Of a DNA stretch of 64,000 nt, positions 24,986 through 37,600 are shown in pieces (within the stretch, counting starts at the first letter, position 1; every line of letters begins with the position of its first letter). The notes under the pieces are model-generated. The model searched no databases. It saw only the letters and a list, made by a program, of their open reading frames with translations, and was not told the origin of the DNA. Source of the DNA: Agelaius tricolor (lineage: Eukaryota > Chordata > Aves > Passeriformes > Icteridae); the NCBI GenBank assembly GCA_023055355.1, contig JALJCS010000022.1:5999001-6063000 (forward strand), in the 5' to 3' direction. The position numbers and the translations under genes are program-made.

Positions 24986-26763
24986 AGTGCATCCGTTATT
25001 TCATTTTATGCCTATCGCTCCAGTTTCTGCCTGACTTAAGTCCATGAGAAGAAAGCTGTGGGTATTCCCTTTATAAGAACTACAATAAATTTCTTCATTG
25101 AATATTTACTAGTCCTGAGTTGCTCCTTTTTTTGTTGGACCATCATTACACAATTAAAAAATAAGAAGGTAATTTAGCCCTTTCAAGGGCTGGTATTGCT
25201 TAATTTCAAGGGAGGGGGGGGCTGACAGTTGAAAGGTTAATGCATTTCACTGATTGGGCCCCTGGGGTTCATTTTCTGAAAAAAAAAGCTCTTTCAGTTT
25301 TTATTAGGAAACCCGTGTAATGAAAAGGGGAAAAGCATCTCTCATTTGGCACATGCGAGGCAGCGGCTGCAGGAGCCCATGTTTCTCTTTCCTGGCTCAA
25401 CATGCAGCCACTGCCTGGGTCAGGGGCAGCAAGGATGTGCTCTGGGCTGGGCTTTGCTGTGTCCTGACCCACCAGCACAGTGTCCCCATGGGGTGACAAG
25501 TCCTGCTGGGGGTGACATGGGGACCATGTGTTGTCCTTGTGATGGCTCTGGGGGTGAGAAGAGCAGCAAGGGGTCCTGCACACTGCAAAAGTCTCCTGAG
25601 AAAAGTTGGTTATAGGTGCCCACCTTGTAGGGCTGTGTGCCATGGACACCCCACAGTGACCCAGCAGGGTCCATTGACACAAAAATCCACCTCTTTTGGC
25701 CCCAGCAGAGCAGCCTGGCCCCAAAACCTGGCCAGGCTGTAATGTCATGTTGGTTGACCAGGAGGAACTCCTCCTTCCCACCCATGGCTCAAGAGCTTGT
25801 TTGGCCTCTAGCCTGAGAGTAACAACTTAAAACTAGTAGAGCACTTTGGGGAATGAGAAATTAAACCACAAGAAAACACTCCCAGCATTTTTCTGGAGTT
25901 TTACAGTTGAACCTACCCCCAGACCCTTTCCCACAACACTCCTCTCTTGTGCTTTTGCTCCCTGTTTGTTCCAGTACAAACCTGAGTGACAATTGACAAG
26001 CAAAGCTGTTTCTCGAAGGTTTAAGCAAATGCTGGGAAATACCCTCTTCACACAATTAAATGCATTCATGCTAAGGCAGCCTCATGATTCAAACACCCGC
26101 TGAAAAGCTGATAGCTCTGCAGTGTTTTACGAGATAACAATGCTTCATGCCACCCTGGCATACATGTGGCTAGCTATCAGTAGAGAGAGGAGATATTGCT
26201 CATGTAAATTCCTCAGTGTTGGTTATTTCTCACTGCAGTTAGCAAGAGAAGTTCTTGAGCCGAGATCTTTGCAGTGCGAGTGCACTGAGTATTTCCCATT
26301 AGGTAAGTTAGCATGCAAGTGACATTGCTTGACATAATTTGACTTGCTTGATTTTTAATGTCTGCATCAGAAGATTTTAATCCACCATTTGCAAAACTTC
26401 TGCAGTGCTGATGTCTCTGGCTGATACTTTTACTATTATGAAATCCCTGAAAGTCAACATTTACAGGCACAATGAGGCAGTAAAAAGATAAAATAGAAAT
26501 AAAATCCTTTGCTTGGGCTGGAAAAATTCTGAACATTGGGAAAAAGCTTAACAAAATAAAACAAAAATGTCTCTGTCTTCAAGCATCTAGAAGAATTGTA
26601 AGAATGTCCCTTTTATTGTCTTTTTTTGTACCCCTTATAAAAATTGCTTCCCTCTCAGCCCTTAATGAGATGTTTTTAGCAGTGTTTTTCTATCCCAAAT
26701 TACCATGTGAGACGGGCACTGGAAGAAATGTGGTTTTAGCTTGGGGAGCTGTGCTGGAGCCTG
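24986..26763. other. Unique non-coding sequence, no gene seen
   Basis: Contains a G8 run near 25213-25220 and a more GC-rich stretch at 25.3-25.8 kb with several overlapping open frames on both strands (up to 170 codons, 25269-25781 minus). They carry no recognisable domain. No gene is supported. Confidence 0.6.
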
Positions 26764-26812
26764 CGCGCGCACCGGGGAGCGAGGCAGGGTCGGAGCGCTG
26801 CCTTTGCTGCCG
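26764..26812. promoter_or_regulatory. Small CpG cluster
   Basis: Eight CpGs in 49 bases, starting with a CGCGCG run, inside AT-rich sequence. It is too short to be a standard CpG island. It may mark a regulatory element. I see no defined transcription start. Confidence 0.3.
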
Positions 26813-26988
26813 GGGACTGTCTCTCTGCTGGCTTTTGCTCTGCTTATTGATACACTTTATGGATTGAAATGGCACCAGGAACAGGGCAGGAAAAGTTCTG
26901 CCTCTCACCGCAGTGGAGGATTTGTATTCTTTTATTTTAACAAAATTAAACGGCTCAGAAATGAATGAGAAAAATGATATTTTATTAA

Positions 26989-27015
26989 AGAGAGAGAGAG
27001 AGGAAAAAAAAAACC
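26989..27015. repeat. (AG)n followed by poly-A
   Basis: A short AG run of about 14 bases followed by a run of ten A. Simple sequence only. Confidence 0.85.
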
Positions 27016-30000
27016 TGATGAGTTAAAGAAACATAATATTTACCAAGAAAATAGAAGAATGGGCATTTCTACACATCCAGTTGAAAATCACTTTCAAAAT
27101 TAATGCAGATATTTTGAAGTAAAATGCCTTTCTGATTCCTAGTTTGGCTGTAGTAGATTCGTGGAAATATAATGCCTTTGTTTTCTGTAGCCTGAGCTTC
27201 AGAAAAGAATTGCAGCTGCAAGGAGAAATTCCATATCTTACTTTTCTCTCTCCAATAGATGTGATGGGCTTCTAAAAATAAATGTGCAAAATTCTACATA
27301 CCCATAATCCTGGAAAAATTCGTTGTAACTAACAGATAATGATGACTTGGTTAATTATTGGAATAAACAGAGGACCAAGATAAAGCTGTGGTAAATTTTG
27401 GTAATGAGCCACTTTCAAAGAAACCAGATGCCTATATGCATCTTGTAATACAAATGAGTGGTTTTTCATCGTTGTTGGTGTTAATTTTAGAAACTGTTAA
27501 ACACCCTGAATCGGGTGAGTGAAGAAATGTTAATTCCAAATGGTTACCAGTCATCCCCAGCTCCCATCTCCATATCCAGTGATCAGAACACAGGAACAAA
27601 CTCAGTAATAAAATCCAATTGAAGATATTCCACCTTCTCCTGCAGCTCTCCACTCCCCATCTCAGTGCAGCAGGATTCTTGAACAGCTGTAGAAAAGCTT
27701 TTTATTCAGGATATCACAAACCAAATTTTCTTAAACAGAAATACTTTGTAGTTTTGTGAAAAAAAAGCAAAAAAATAAAAGAAAAAGGAAAGAAAGAAGC
27801 ACTTCAGCTCCAAGGTGTTGAAATTAATGTACAGGAAAAATAATGCTTTCATTTGTATTTTTAAATACAGTCTAAATAATATCTGAAGAAATAGTTGCTA
27901 CAGCTTTAAATATGGATTGCCAAATGGTAATTACATTGTTTAATTTTAAATCATACGATAGCTATACCATCTGACTCTGCAAACATTACACACAAACACA
28001 TTTTGTTATCAGGAGGGAATGTTGTTTGAAAATGCAAAAAGCATCTTTAAAAGCAAAGGAAAAAAAATCTATTTTTATTATGAATGTGAACTTCTCCTAT
28101 CTCCTTTTCTGAAAGTTACGGAGCTCTGAATTGCGTTGCCAACTTGTTGTGGTGAATAACCCCTAAATTAAGCCTTATATTATAAAAAACATTTATATAA
28201 ACATTTTCCTTTATTGATAAAAAGCTAAAAATTTTCTTATGGGTATTAGAGTCAAATCAACTATTCCTTCTCAGGAACTTCTTGTAGGAGAGGAGCTTCA
28301 CAAGAAACGATCTTCTGTAAACCTGCAAATACAGCAATTAAGTAAGACAGCAAAATTGCTTAAGAATGGAAAACATTAGCTTAAAATAAAATTAAAATCC
28401 CCAATAATCTAACAGGCTGGCATGCTAATAGCTCTTGAAATAGTTTATGATTTGAAACGTAGCTATGCATTATTCTGCCCTTCCCTTCTGGTTGTGGAGC
28501 TGTTGTTTACAGAGTGCCAAGGGCATTTCTGTCTCATTATCAAATACATAAATAGAAGAATATGCATTTAGCGGGAGATCTATTTTATTGTCAGTCTTCC
28601 CTTCCCCCCTCCACTGCACACACATTTCTTGATGTTTTCTCCTCCCTTCTGCAGCCTGTATATTTCCACAAAACTGTGTAAAAAAGCCTAAAACAAACAA
28701 CATCCTCAGCCAAAAGGGTGCAATTTCTAAAGCAGAATCAACTTATTTTAAGCTTCGGAAAAAACTTGAGACCTTTTCTCTTTTTTTTTTTCTCCCCACT
28801 GTGTGAAGCATTTTTATGTAAGCTTATAATTTCCCGTAAAAAGCTATATTTAATACATTCCCCTTTTATTTTTAAATGTTCTGGAGGGTATCTTTAATGC
28901 TAAGTGCTGTGTATTTTTTAGAAACTGGGATCCAGCTCCTGGGCGACTCAGTGCGGAGGCTCCCGAGGCAGGTCAGGAAAGCTGGGAATGCTCACTCCAG
29001 CTCTGGTCCCAAGTCAGAGTCTGTCCCCTTTTCCCAGGCCATGGATGCTGCAAAGGAAACCACAGCATCTCTGTTGGAGCCTTGTGTGAGCAGGGAGTGC
29101 AGAACCCACCTTGCAACGCTCTGCTGGAATCAGGGACCCCCAGCCCAGTGGGCTCAGTGCTCAAGGGATGCTGGCTCTGACCCCAACCACCCTGTCCCTG
29201 AAATGCTCCACCTGGTAAATACCTCAGATCCAGGAAAAAAAAATTGTTGAAGAATAGTGTTTCTCTGAGGAAAGACAAATGGGATCAGGCCCTAAATTAT
29301 TATCCTCATGGTATCTAATATATCAAACAATGGAAAATGTGGGAAAATAATTATAAAATAGATATATGTTTTTAAGTTTAGAAAGTTAATGTCCCTTGGA
29401 TTTTTTTTAAAGCTGTTTTCATGAATATTGAATGCTGTAAACCAAACACAAAGCAAGAACTGGACTTCATTTGTTCTGTTTTTTGGGAAGGGTAAGGATT
29501 TTTTTGAACACTGAAGTTATTTCAGTCGTAGGAAGTTGAAAGCTAATGAAAAATCGTTCTTTTCTGGTGGGTTGTGTATTCAATTGGCTCTCAGTGGGAA
29601 GTATACGGAGTCAAGAGTGTTTTTCTTCATTACCCTCAATGTCTACTGTCCCTTATTTGTGAAAGAAAAGATAAAGATGCTGTAATAAAGTATTTGGGGG
29701 AAAATGTAGAATAAGGTTTGAAAATAAAGACAAATCTGAAAGGAATAAATGAATGTAGCCTATGGGAAATATCTTTCAAACATTTTTTTTCTGCTCGTTG
29801 TTCAGAAAAAATACCAAATGCATAGAGATGTGTGAGTGACTGTGACAATACACTGTAATTCTTAGAATTTCTGCTTGCCTCAACGAAAGGTCTCATGTTT
29901 GTTTAGGTTTTGTGTGCGTGCATAAACCAGACCACATCTCTATTTGCATTTCTCGCTCTTGTTTTCTTAAATGATTCTCCTCCTTTCCCCTTAATTTTAG

Positions 30001-30016
30001 CTTGTTCTGTGCATTT
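27016..30016. other. AT-rich non-coding sequence, possibly regulatory
   Basis: About 3 kb with no gene. The blocks at 27840-28020 and 28430-28600 read like conserved non-coding DNA: low in simple repeats and rich in TAAT and ATTA words, octamer-like 'tatgcattta' and 'ctatgcattattc'. This is an impression from texture, not a test. A 124-codon open frame at 28876-29250 has no domain. Confidence 0.45.
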
Positions 30017-30176
30017 AAAAAAAAAACAAAACACAAAAAAATACGCAACCAAAAAAACAAATTAAAAAAAATAATAATAAAAAACAAAACAAAACAAAAC
30101 AAAAAAAAACACCAAAAAACAAACAACCGCCAAGCATAAAGAGGTGGGGTTTTTTTTTTGGTTTTTTTTTTTTTTT
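30017..30176. repeat. A-rich tract followed by T-rich tract
   Basis: An A-rich stretch of about 105 bases (AAAAC, AAAT and ATAAT units) is followed after a short spacer by a T tract at 30150-30176. The opposed A and T tracts could pair as a hairpin. Simple-sequence expansion is the plainest explanation. Confidence 0.85.
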
Positions 30177-30199
30177 AATGGTTAAACTTGTTAGCCCTG

Positions 30200-30335
30200 T
30201 AGCTCGGTAAGGATAAACAAACGATAAGCGCGGTGCTCTTGCAGACAGGCGCGCCCGGCTCTCGTTAGGCTGCACTGCCACCTTCCGTCCCCCGCTCCCG
30301 CCGCTCCCGCCGGGTCGGCACTGATGGATGCACGG
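30200..30335. promoter_or_regulatory. CpG cluster beside the A/T tracts
   Basis: About 16 CpGs lie in some 135 bases, including a GGCGCGCC word and a repeated CCGCTCC motif at 30293-30310. It is flanked by a forkhead-like 'gataaacaaacg' at about 30211 and by unique AT-rich sequence. It is the densest CpG cluster in the window. It could be a small promoter or an enhancer. No first exon can be defined, because no open frame with a good donor site stands out. Confidence 0.4.
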
Positions 30336-33300
30336 GTCTGCATGAGCTTTCATTGCCATAATTCCGCTTCTGCACTGACAGCTTCTTTATTTATAATTTG
30401 TTAGCAGAATATCTGCATTAGCTGTATGATGGTTTTGAGGTTTTGTTGTTGATGTAGTTGCTTTTAAACAATATTATTATTATTTTTATTACTATTGTAA
30501 AGTAATTCTTAATTTCAGGTTTTAAAAAAATTTGGCCCTGAAGCTATTTATTCCTCTTAGAAAGCGATGCAGAAAGTTTGATGGCTGCTTTTTATATTCT
30601 GAAGAATTAATGTGTTTCGGGCTGCTCCCTTTCACTGCAGCCCAATCCCAAGCTGAAGGAGAAGCATCTGGCACAATGGAAATTGTCACAACACAAGGCT
30701 GCAACTTCGACTGGTGAGAGAAGGCTCCCCTTGGATGTGCAGATCACAGAGAGGAGAGTCTTTAAAAGGACACTGTGGCTACAAGGCACAGGCACAGCCA
30801 TGTTCATCGGGCCATGAGGAGCCTCAATCTGCAGGAACCAAAGGCAAAGAGAAACACACTCCCCTGGTGCCAAACTCATTATCTGTGTGGCCAGAGCAGC
30901 CTTTGCTTATTATGTTTTGAGAGGAAATCCCTTAAACACCCTCCCCTTCGAGTCCAAGACAGGTGATGCTTGTGGGGTCTCCCCAGGTGATGTCTTGTGA
31001 CGGGGAGGTGCTCAGCAAGGAGGGGTGCTGGACCAGGAGGTGGCTCCTGGCTGATCCCTCCAGCATCCTCGCTCCTGGTGCTCAGCAAAAGCACAGTGCC
31101 CCTCTCCCCAGCCTTTGCTATTTACTTATTGACTCCTCTTGCCAGTGGCTCTTTGCTTTTGGGAGGCTGAGCAGAAGGAGGAGAGGAAGGCTGGGGAGGA
31201 ATGGGAGCTCTTCAGCACAGGAGGTGGACCGTGTTTCTTTTATCTTTACCAAAGGGGAAGGAAAAAGCCTCAGGAGGGTATTCCCAGGGAGGAAGCAATT
31301 CCCTTTTCTTCCACCCAGCAGGAGATTGCATCCTGCCTTCAGCTCTCTGCTCCCTGGCTTCCCAGGCCAGCAGGGCCATGTGCTGCCAGTTCTGCCCACA
31401 CCACCACAGAGTGCCTCCACGCTGGGTGGGTTTAAAGGTCCTCACAGCCCCTTCTGGGGCTTTGAAAAGGTTCATCACCTGCTGTAGACTCTATGAGATG
31501 GGATGGGATGGGACATGGGCATGAGCACATACATGCTTTGGGTGCTGGGACCCTGCTCGGTGTCATCATCCTCATTTTCTGAGCAGGAAAAGAAAGCATC
31601 AGTGTCCCTGTGCCCAGAGGTGGCAAAGCCTGGCACAAAGCCCTTGTTCTTCATCCCAAGGTTTGGTTTTAGCATGGCAGAGCTGGGGGGTGGAAGGGAT
31701 AAACTGAGGGTGTCCTGACCCCTTCTCTTCTAGCACAGAGCCCCTGCCCACAGCAGTAGCAGTGTCAGACAGCTGTGAGCTCACCTCCCACATGAAGGTA
31801 TTGCTGCTGCTTACACACACATTATTGCTATGAACTAATTTTACATGAAGAAATTCCTGTCTGCACAGACCTTTCTACCAGCACCGGAAGAACCTTTTAA
31901 AACAAAACAAAACAAAAAAATTAGAGATGGTTCCCTCACCTGTTAGATGTCTATAACCTTGCCTTGGCTACTACTGTTGGGAACCCATGATTTTTTAACA
32001 CCCAATTAAATTAGTGTAATTGGGATAAAGTTACAATTTCTTTGCCTCCAGCTGTGAGTCATAATCTATTTAGCACCTGAGTGTTATTTCACTTTATTTT
32101 CAGTACTTAGCCCATAGTTTCGAAGGGGAGAAAGCAAACCTACATGCCAGTCAGGATTTTTTGAAGGTGTAGATTACTTGTCATTAATTTAAATGTGGCA
32201 TTTAAATGACCATTCACAGGTGGTTTTAATGCTTTTATTAACTTCTTCTTTGGTCCTTGTAAGGGATACATTTGAAAAAAGAAATGTCAAAGACCTTGAA
32301 CTACAGGCCATGCCAATAATACATTTCTGTTACTACACCATGGGAAAAACCATAAAACAAAAGAAGAGTTTCCAATGAGGGGAAAACCAGAACTTTATTA
32401 TAATAAAGAATAATAACAAAAATGGCAGAAACATATTATCAATACCTAGTCTTGTTTGAGCTACCAGTTCAGCCTACAGTACATTTTGAAATGATGAATT
32501 GGCTGGAGAGAAAAACATATTCCAAATGTTTTCTGTGTTTGTCTCTGGTATTTACTTCATCATGCTTTATCCAGAGGGGTTATTCAACGGAAATAAATGA
32601 TATACCAAGTATGATCAGTGAGGAAAATTATTGATTGTGCAAATATAAAAGACAAACTAGCACTGGGGAAATAGCTCAGGATAAAACACAAACCAGCAAG
32701 AAATTTTGTCTGCAGTTCAGATCTTTGGTTATGACTCAAACCAACCAGTCTTAGAAAAATCCTTCAGAATCATGGTTGATGAAAACTGTAGACAAAATTA
32801 ATTGTGATGGATTGGGGAACCAGGACCACAACAGTGGGAATCCCCTCAGCCAGAGCAGGGTGGTGAAACACCCACGTGAACCTGCTGTGTCCTGCCACAG
32901 GATGACCAACATGAGCCTCATCTTTGCTGGGGTCAGCAGGCTTGGAGCCCAGTGCTGGGAAGCTGGGGAAGGCCAGGAGGCAACAATGCTGGGCTGGCTC
33001 CAAGGACATGGAGAGGGATCTCTCCTGGCATGGCCAAACTGCTGTTGGGCAAGACAGCTCAGTGCCAGGTCCTCTGATTCATCCCCAGCCTAAAGAGGAT
33101 TCAGCTGAAATGGTGAAAGATTTAGAGGCATCAGAGATGGACTGAGTCACTAAGGTAACCAGAACATGTTGACTAATAGAACATATCTGGTAGTGTCCCC
33201 ACAACTGAGCTGGGAATGACGGCAGGTCCGTGACCCTCTGGATCATCTGTCTCATACAAAAAAAAAAAAAAATTCAAGGCTCCTCAGGTAACTTATCTAA

Positions 33301-34258
33301 AGAAGTGTTTATTTTGTAAAGCAAGACTGAATGTCTTAAAAAAAGAACCCCACCTCATCCATCTATCACGCTCTCCAGGGTGAGGTTTTCTTTAGAAACA
33401 AAATAGCCAAAAGCTAATTGCATGAAAGTTTAGACATAAGATATTTTAGTGACACTTAGAAGGTGGGGAACAAAACACCTGTCACCAAGCTGATGTCTCT
33501 AAAATATCTGCCAAAACAGCTCTTTAAAAAGGTATTTGCACCTTTATTTAGTTCCTTCTTGTGAGGAATGTTTACTGCAGTCCGTAGATGTGGTTATGTC
33601 ATGTTTCCACTGTGTTTTCATTCAGTGTTGCTCTGTATTTGTGGTGTTCTCATTTGTGACAGTCTAGTAACTGGAGCCATTTGTATCTGAGCAAATAATA
33701 TCAAATCTGAATACTTTATAAATATTTACAATATTTGGTGTGTCTCCCACTCACATCAAATGCAAAGTATAAAAAGCAAAAACAAGCAGAAACAAACAGA
33801 ACCTGTGTTACGTTATAATAAATATTTACTGTATGTACTATTGACTAAAGAGTCCCATACAGCTATTTAGGAGGCATTGTTTCTGTCAGGCTGTTCTATA
33901 TTAAAACACTCTAAATGAAGCTTTTTGAGAATAAAAATGTGCATGTTAGGGAGTGATTGATGCCTACAACTTATTCAATTTTTTGGCAAGGGGAAGTAGT
34001 TCTTTTTTTCTCCCTGCACATGTGGGTAGTGAATTAGGCAGGAGCCTGGGACTCTCTGGCACAGCTGCAGAATTCATTGGAGTGAGGTCCCAGTGCAAGA
34101 CTTGAGGGGAACATGACCCTTCAGGCCCACTGGCTTCAGGCAGAGATCCCAACTGCAAACAATCTGCACTGAAGGCACAGAGGGCAGTGACAGAGCAGCA
34201 GCCACGTTCCTTGAGTAGCAAAGGCAGCCTGAAAAGAGGGAGGAAAGAAATGCAAGGT
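30336..34258. other. Unique non-coding sequence, no gene seen
   Basis: No repeat named except short runs: ATGGG repeats at about 31498-31515, A-rich at 31901-31920, and A14 near 33259. The GC-richer 30.7-31.8 kb part has open frames on both strands (up to 174 codons, 30963-31487 plus) that overlap heavily and show no domain. No gene is supported. Confidence 0.6.
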
Positions 34259-34656
34259 TCACAGAATCACAGAATCATTTAGGTGGCAAAGGATCTTTAA
34301 CAGAACCATTAACCCAGCACTACTAAACCATGTCCCTAAGTGCCACATGCCTTTTGAACACCTGGGCACACCTGGCTCTTGTTCAACCACTGTTGATCCA
34401 GGCCCTTTTCTGGTGAGCCACTTTCCAGACATTGCCCCCAGCGTGTAGTGCTTTGTTGTGGTGTCCCAAGTGCAGGACCCAGGACCTGGCTGTGTTGAAC
34501 CCCACAGAAATGTCCTCATCCCATCAATCCAGCCTGTCCAGATCCCTCTGCAGAGCTTTCCAACAGATCAACACCACCTTGTTGTCTTCAAATCTGCTGA
34601 GGGGACACTCAATCCCCTCGTCCAGGTCACCAATAAAGATATTCACATGAACAGAT
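34259..34656 (-). mobile_element. CR1 LINE 3' fragment including reverse-transcriptase remnant
   Basis: The segment opens with 'tcacagaatcacagaatc', the reverse complement of the CR1 3' terminal repeat. Then come 'aaccattaacccagcacta', 'aaaccatgtccctaagtgcc', 'caagtgcaggacccaggacc', 'atccagcctgtccagatccc' and 'tcaatcccctcgtccaggtc'. On the minus strand the 34581-34620 part encodes a decayed version of the reverse-transcriptase catalytic region, where the usual FADD of CR1 reads FEDN. The sequence between that region and the 3' end is shorter than in a full element, so there is internal loss. The copy is non-functional and 5'-truncated near 34656. It looks better preserved, and so younger, than the copy at 49 kb. 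Confidence 0.93.
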
Positions 34657-37600
34657 AAACGCTGCAGAGCAGGGAGAAGGAAGCTGTTGAAGATATTTGG
34701 TTTCTCTGTTTTTGAGGAATAGCATTACCAGGTCCTGGGCAAAGGGATTCTTAACGAACAAAGACTTTTTAGAGTGTCATCAGGTCCTGCTCCAGGAGGA
34801 AGATTAGATTTGCATCTGCAGGCTTGGTGTCATGTGGGACCTCCAAAGTTTTATGAATCAGTTTATGGTTTATGGAAGATCTCCCTCCCCCTTCCTCTTT
34901 ACTCCTCCTGTCTCTGTAGTCACTTTTTTCATTTTGCTCCTCTACTGTGCAGGAGCTTTTATCTTTCCTTCTATGCTCGTATTATTTTTCTAAGTCACCC
35001 GTCCCCAAACGCCTCTATTTCTTTGACATATTTATTCTCACAAGACCGCTATATCCCTTTTTTACCCATCCTGAAGCATCACAGATCACTTTAAGTCTGA
35101 AATGGAGTTTAGGAGATCTGGGTTAAATTCTAGCTTGGCTCTTCAATAGCTGCCAGCATGGCTTCCTTTTGCTGTGTCCATTCCTTGTTTGTCTCAAACA
35201 AATTGGCTCATATTCTTAGCCACCCATCTGCCAAACCTTACTGGCTTGCCTAATTTTAAAGAAGTTTATTGAACTTATGTCCATAAGCAAAGTGGCTGTA
35301 ATTTTTAACACATATTTTGCCTCAATTAATCTCCAAGGCCAGCGTTCTCTCACTGATTCTGCAGGGAGGCTCTAAGATGTGGTGTTCTGCAGTGTTTGTG
35401 CCTCTCCTGAGGTGACAGGAATAGACAATATTCAGAGGGGTTTTCCCCCTGCTCCATCCCAGCTAGTTCCCTGCAATGCAGCCCTGAGGGTCCCTGGGAT
35501 TTGGGATGGAAAGGTCCTTGGGAGGTGGGCCATGCTGTGGGGCACACAAGCATCCACTGCAGGGTGTGGTGAGGTGGGTTGGAAAAGGGGATGAGATAAT
35601 GACATTTTAGGAGAAGAATTCAGTGCATAGACATGCCACAATCAGTGACTGCTGGAAAAGACTAGAGAGGAAGGATAGGAGAAATTAAAGGAGAAATCCT
35701 GCCCTGTTACTCACATGCTTTCCCAGGGCATGAGACTCCCTGTGCTGAACCTTTAGTCTGGTTATCATCTAAATGAAAGTAGAAGTTCTGCTCTTTGTGT
35801 AGGCTGTGTTGCACATAACTGCAGATGCATCTAAACAATTTCCTCTCAAAGTATTTTCCAGGACTATTCCTTTACCCACCTCCTCAATCTCTTCAAGTTG
35901 ATTGAAATCCAAATTCCTGTAGCATAGGCTGTTACTGGGCACCCTCTGTGACAGTGCATTGAAATCCATGTTTGAGTAAAAGAACAGTACTTAAGAAAAA
36001 TAGATTTGGTCTGAGTAAAAACTTGTAAAAACACCGAGATTTGGTTTGGCCTATTTGTAAAACACACGGCAGATCCCCTGCCTGAGAAGAACTTAAATTG
36101 TCAATATAGAAGTTGAAAAAGCACATTTCAATTGGAAATTCCAGCTAAATTGTTCCCAGTTAGCACCAGAAAGGAATGCTTCAGACTAAGACAAAACAGA
36201 TGCAGTCTGTTAGGTCCCCATTGTACAGCAGCCTTCCCTTTCAGGGAGGTAGGTAGCTGGGCACTGCACACCCCCTGACTTGTAAACAGAGATAGAGCCA
36301 GCTGCCTCCACACCAGCAATTCTGTTTCTTCCTGGGGCTCTCCCAAAGCGCACAGGGAAGGGGAGGAATAAAACCAGTCACCCAAGCACCACTACCCAGG
36401 AGCAGAGGAGCCCAGCATGCTCCTCTGGACACTGGAAAAAAATTTCCTCTTTAACAAATGGCTTGCTCCAGGTTTGGTGGCCATTTGAGGGGACGTGTCT
36501 CCAAACACCACCTTGCAGAGCCAGAGGCAGCCCTTGGTTCCTCTGGAGCCCTCCCTGGAGCACTGGAAAGTGGCCCCTAAGCAGGTCTCTTGCAAAGGCT
36601 GCCCTCCAACCTCCCCACTCACCTTTTCCTGCAAGACCCCCACCTTAGCCCCCCTCCTCCTCCTCGCCCCCAGACTGCCAGGCAATGTGGTTTGTTCTTT
36701 TTGCAGAACACATCAGGCACTGGAGTGAGCATCTGTTGTTGAAACTCCCTTTCACTGGCGCGAAGGATGGGATGGAGCTGCTGCAGGATACAGGGAGTAG
36801 GAGAAAAAGGAATTAAAGACACTTCACAGCCTCTTCTCCCCCATATTTGTCACAGTCTTAGAAATGGGAGTCGTCCACACATGACATCATTTCAGATTAA
36901 CTACTGATGAATTAATTCCTTGTGTGTGTGTGCTCTTAGATCCCAAAATAACAGTGTGTTGCTCCAAATCTCCTACCCTAGATAGTGCAGTTTTAGAATA
37001 AAGGGTTTTAGAGTCAGTGGTAAGAGGAATAGTGGTAATCCTTTATTGTAGGATTGGGCAATATGTGTTTAATCTGGTTTAAATTATTTGGCACTATACA
37101 CTTTGTCTCTTGCTCACTCCTTGTATGGATGCTGTCATGCTCACCTTGGGTACAGCCAGCAGAATCCTTACATGGACACCAGGGGCCAAGGGAGATATTA
37201 CCTCAGTCATTATAATATAAAATAATTCTTAAACCAAGAAGGTAATCTGCATGACATTACCAGCCCAACCTAACCTAGTCCTTGGAAAGGAACTGAGCAG
37301 GGAAGAGCAGTGCCATGGCCTTTGGGGGATGGGGAAAGGAGTCTGCACCTGATACACTCACACTGTATCAATAGGCACCAGTGTAAATAACTTAAACAAG
37401 TAGAAAATAAAAAATCCTAACTAGCTGCATGCAGTGCATTTTAATATATTTTGGGACACACAGCGTTGAAAGATTTGGGTTCTATAAACACCTATTAAAA
37501 GAAAAGGCCCATTGTTTGAAAAATGTCTTAGGACTGCCCCCTCCTGCTCCTTCACCTTATTGTTTTTGCAACAGAAGTGTTTCCAGAAGCTATAAAAACG

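Noticed and set aside
25269..25781. 170-codon minus-strand open frame
   Set aside because: Overlapped by frames on both strands, with no domain. The GC-rich context explains its length.
26108..26180. 9-base inverted repeat, 26108-26116 and 26172-26180
   Set aside because: Short arms with a 55-base spacer are expected by chance many times in 64 kb.
30963..31487. 174-codon plus-strand open frame
   Set aside because: Lies in GC-richer sequence where all frames are long. Three other frames overlap it on both strands, and none has a recognisable domain.
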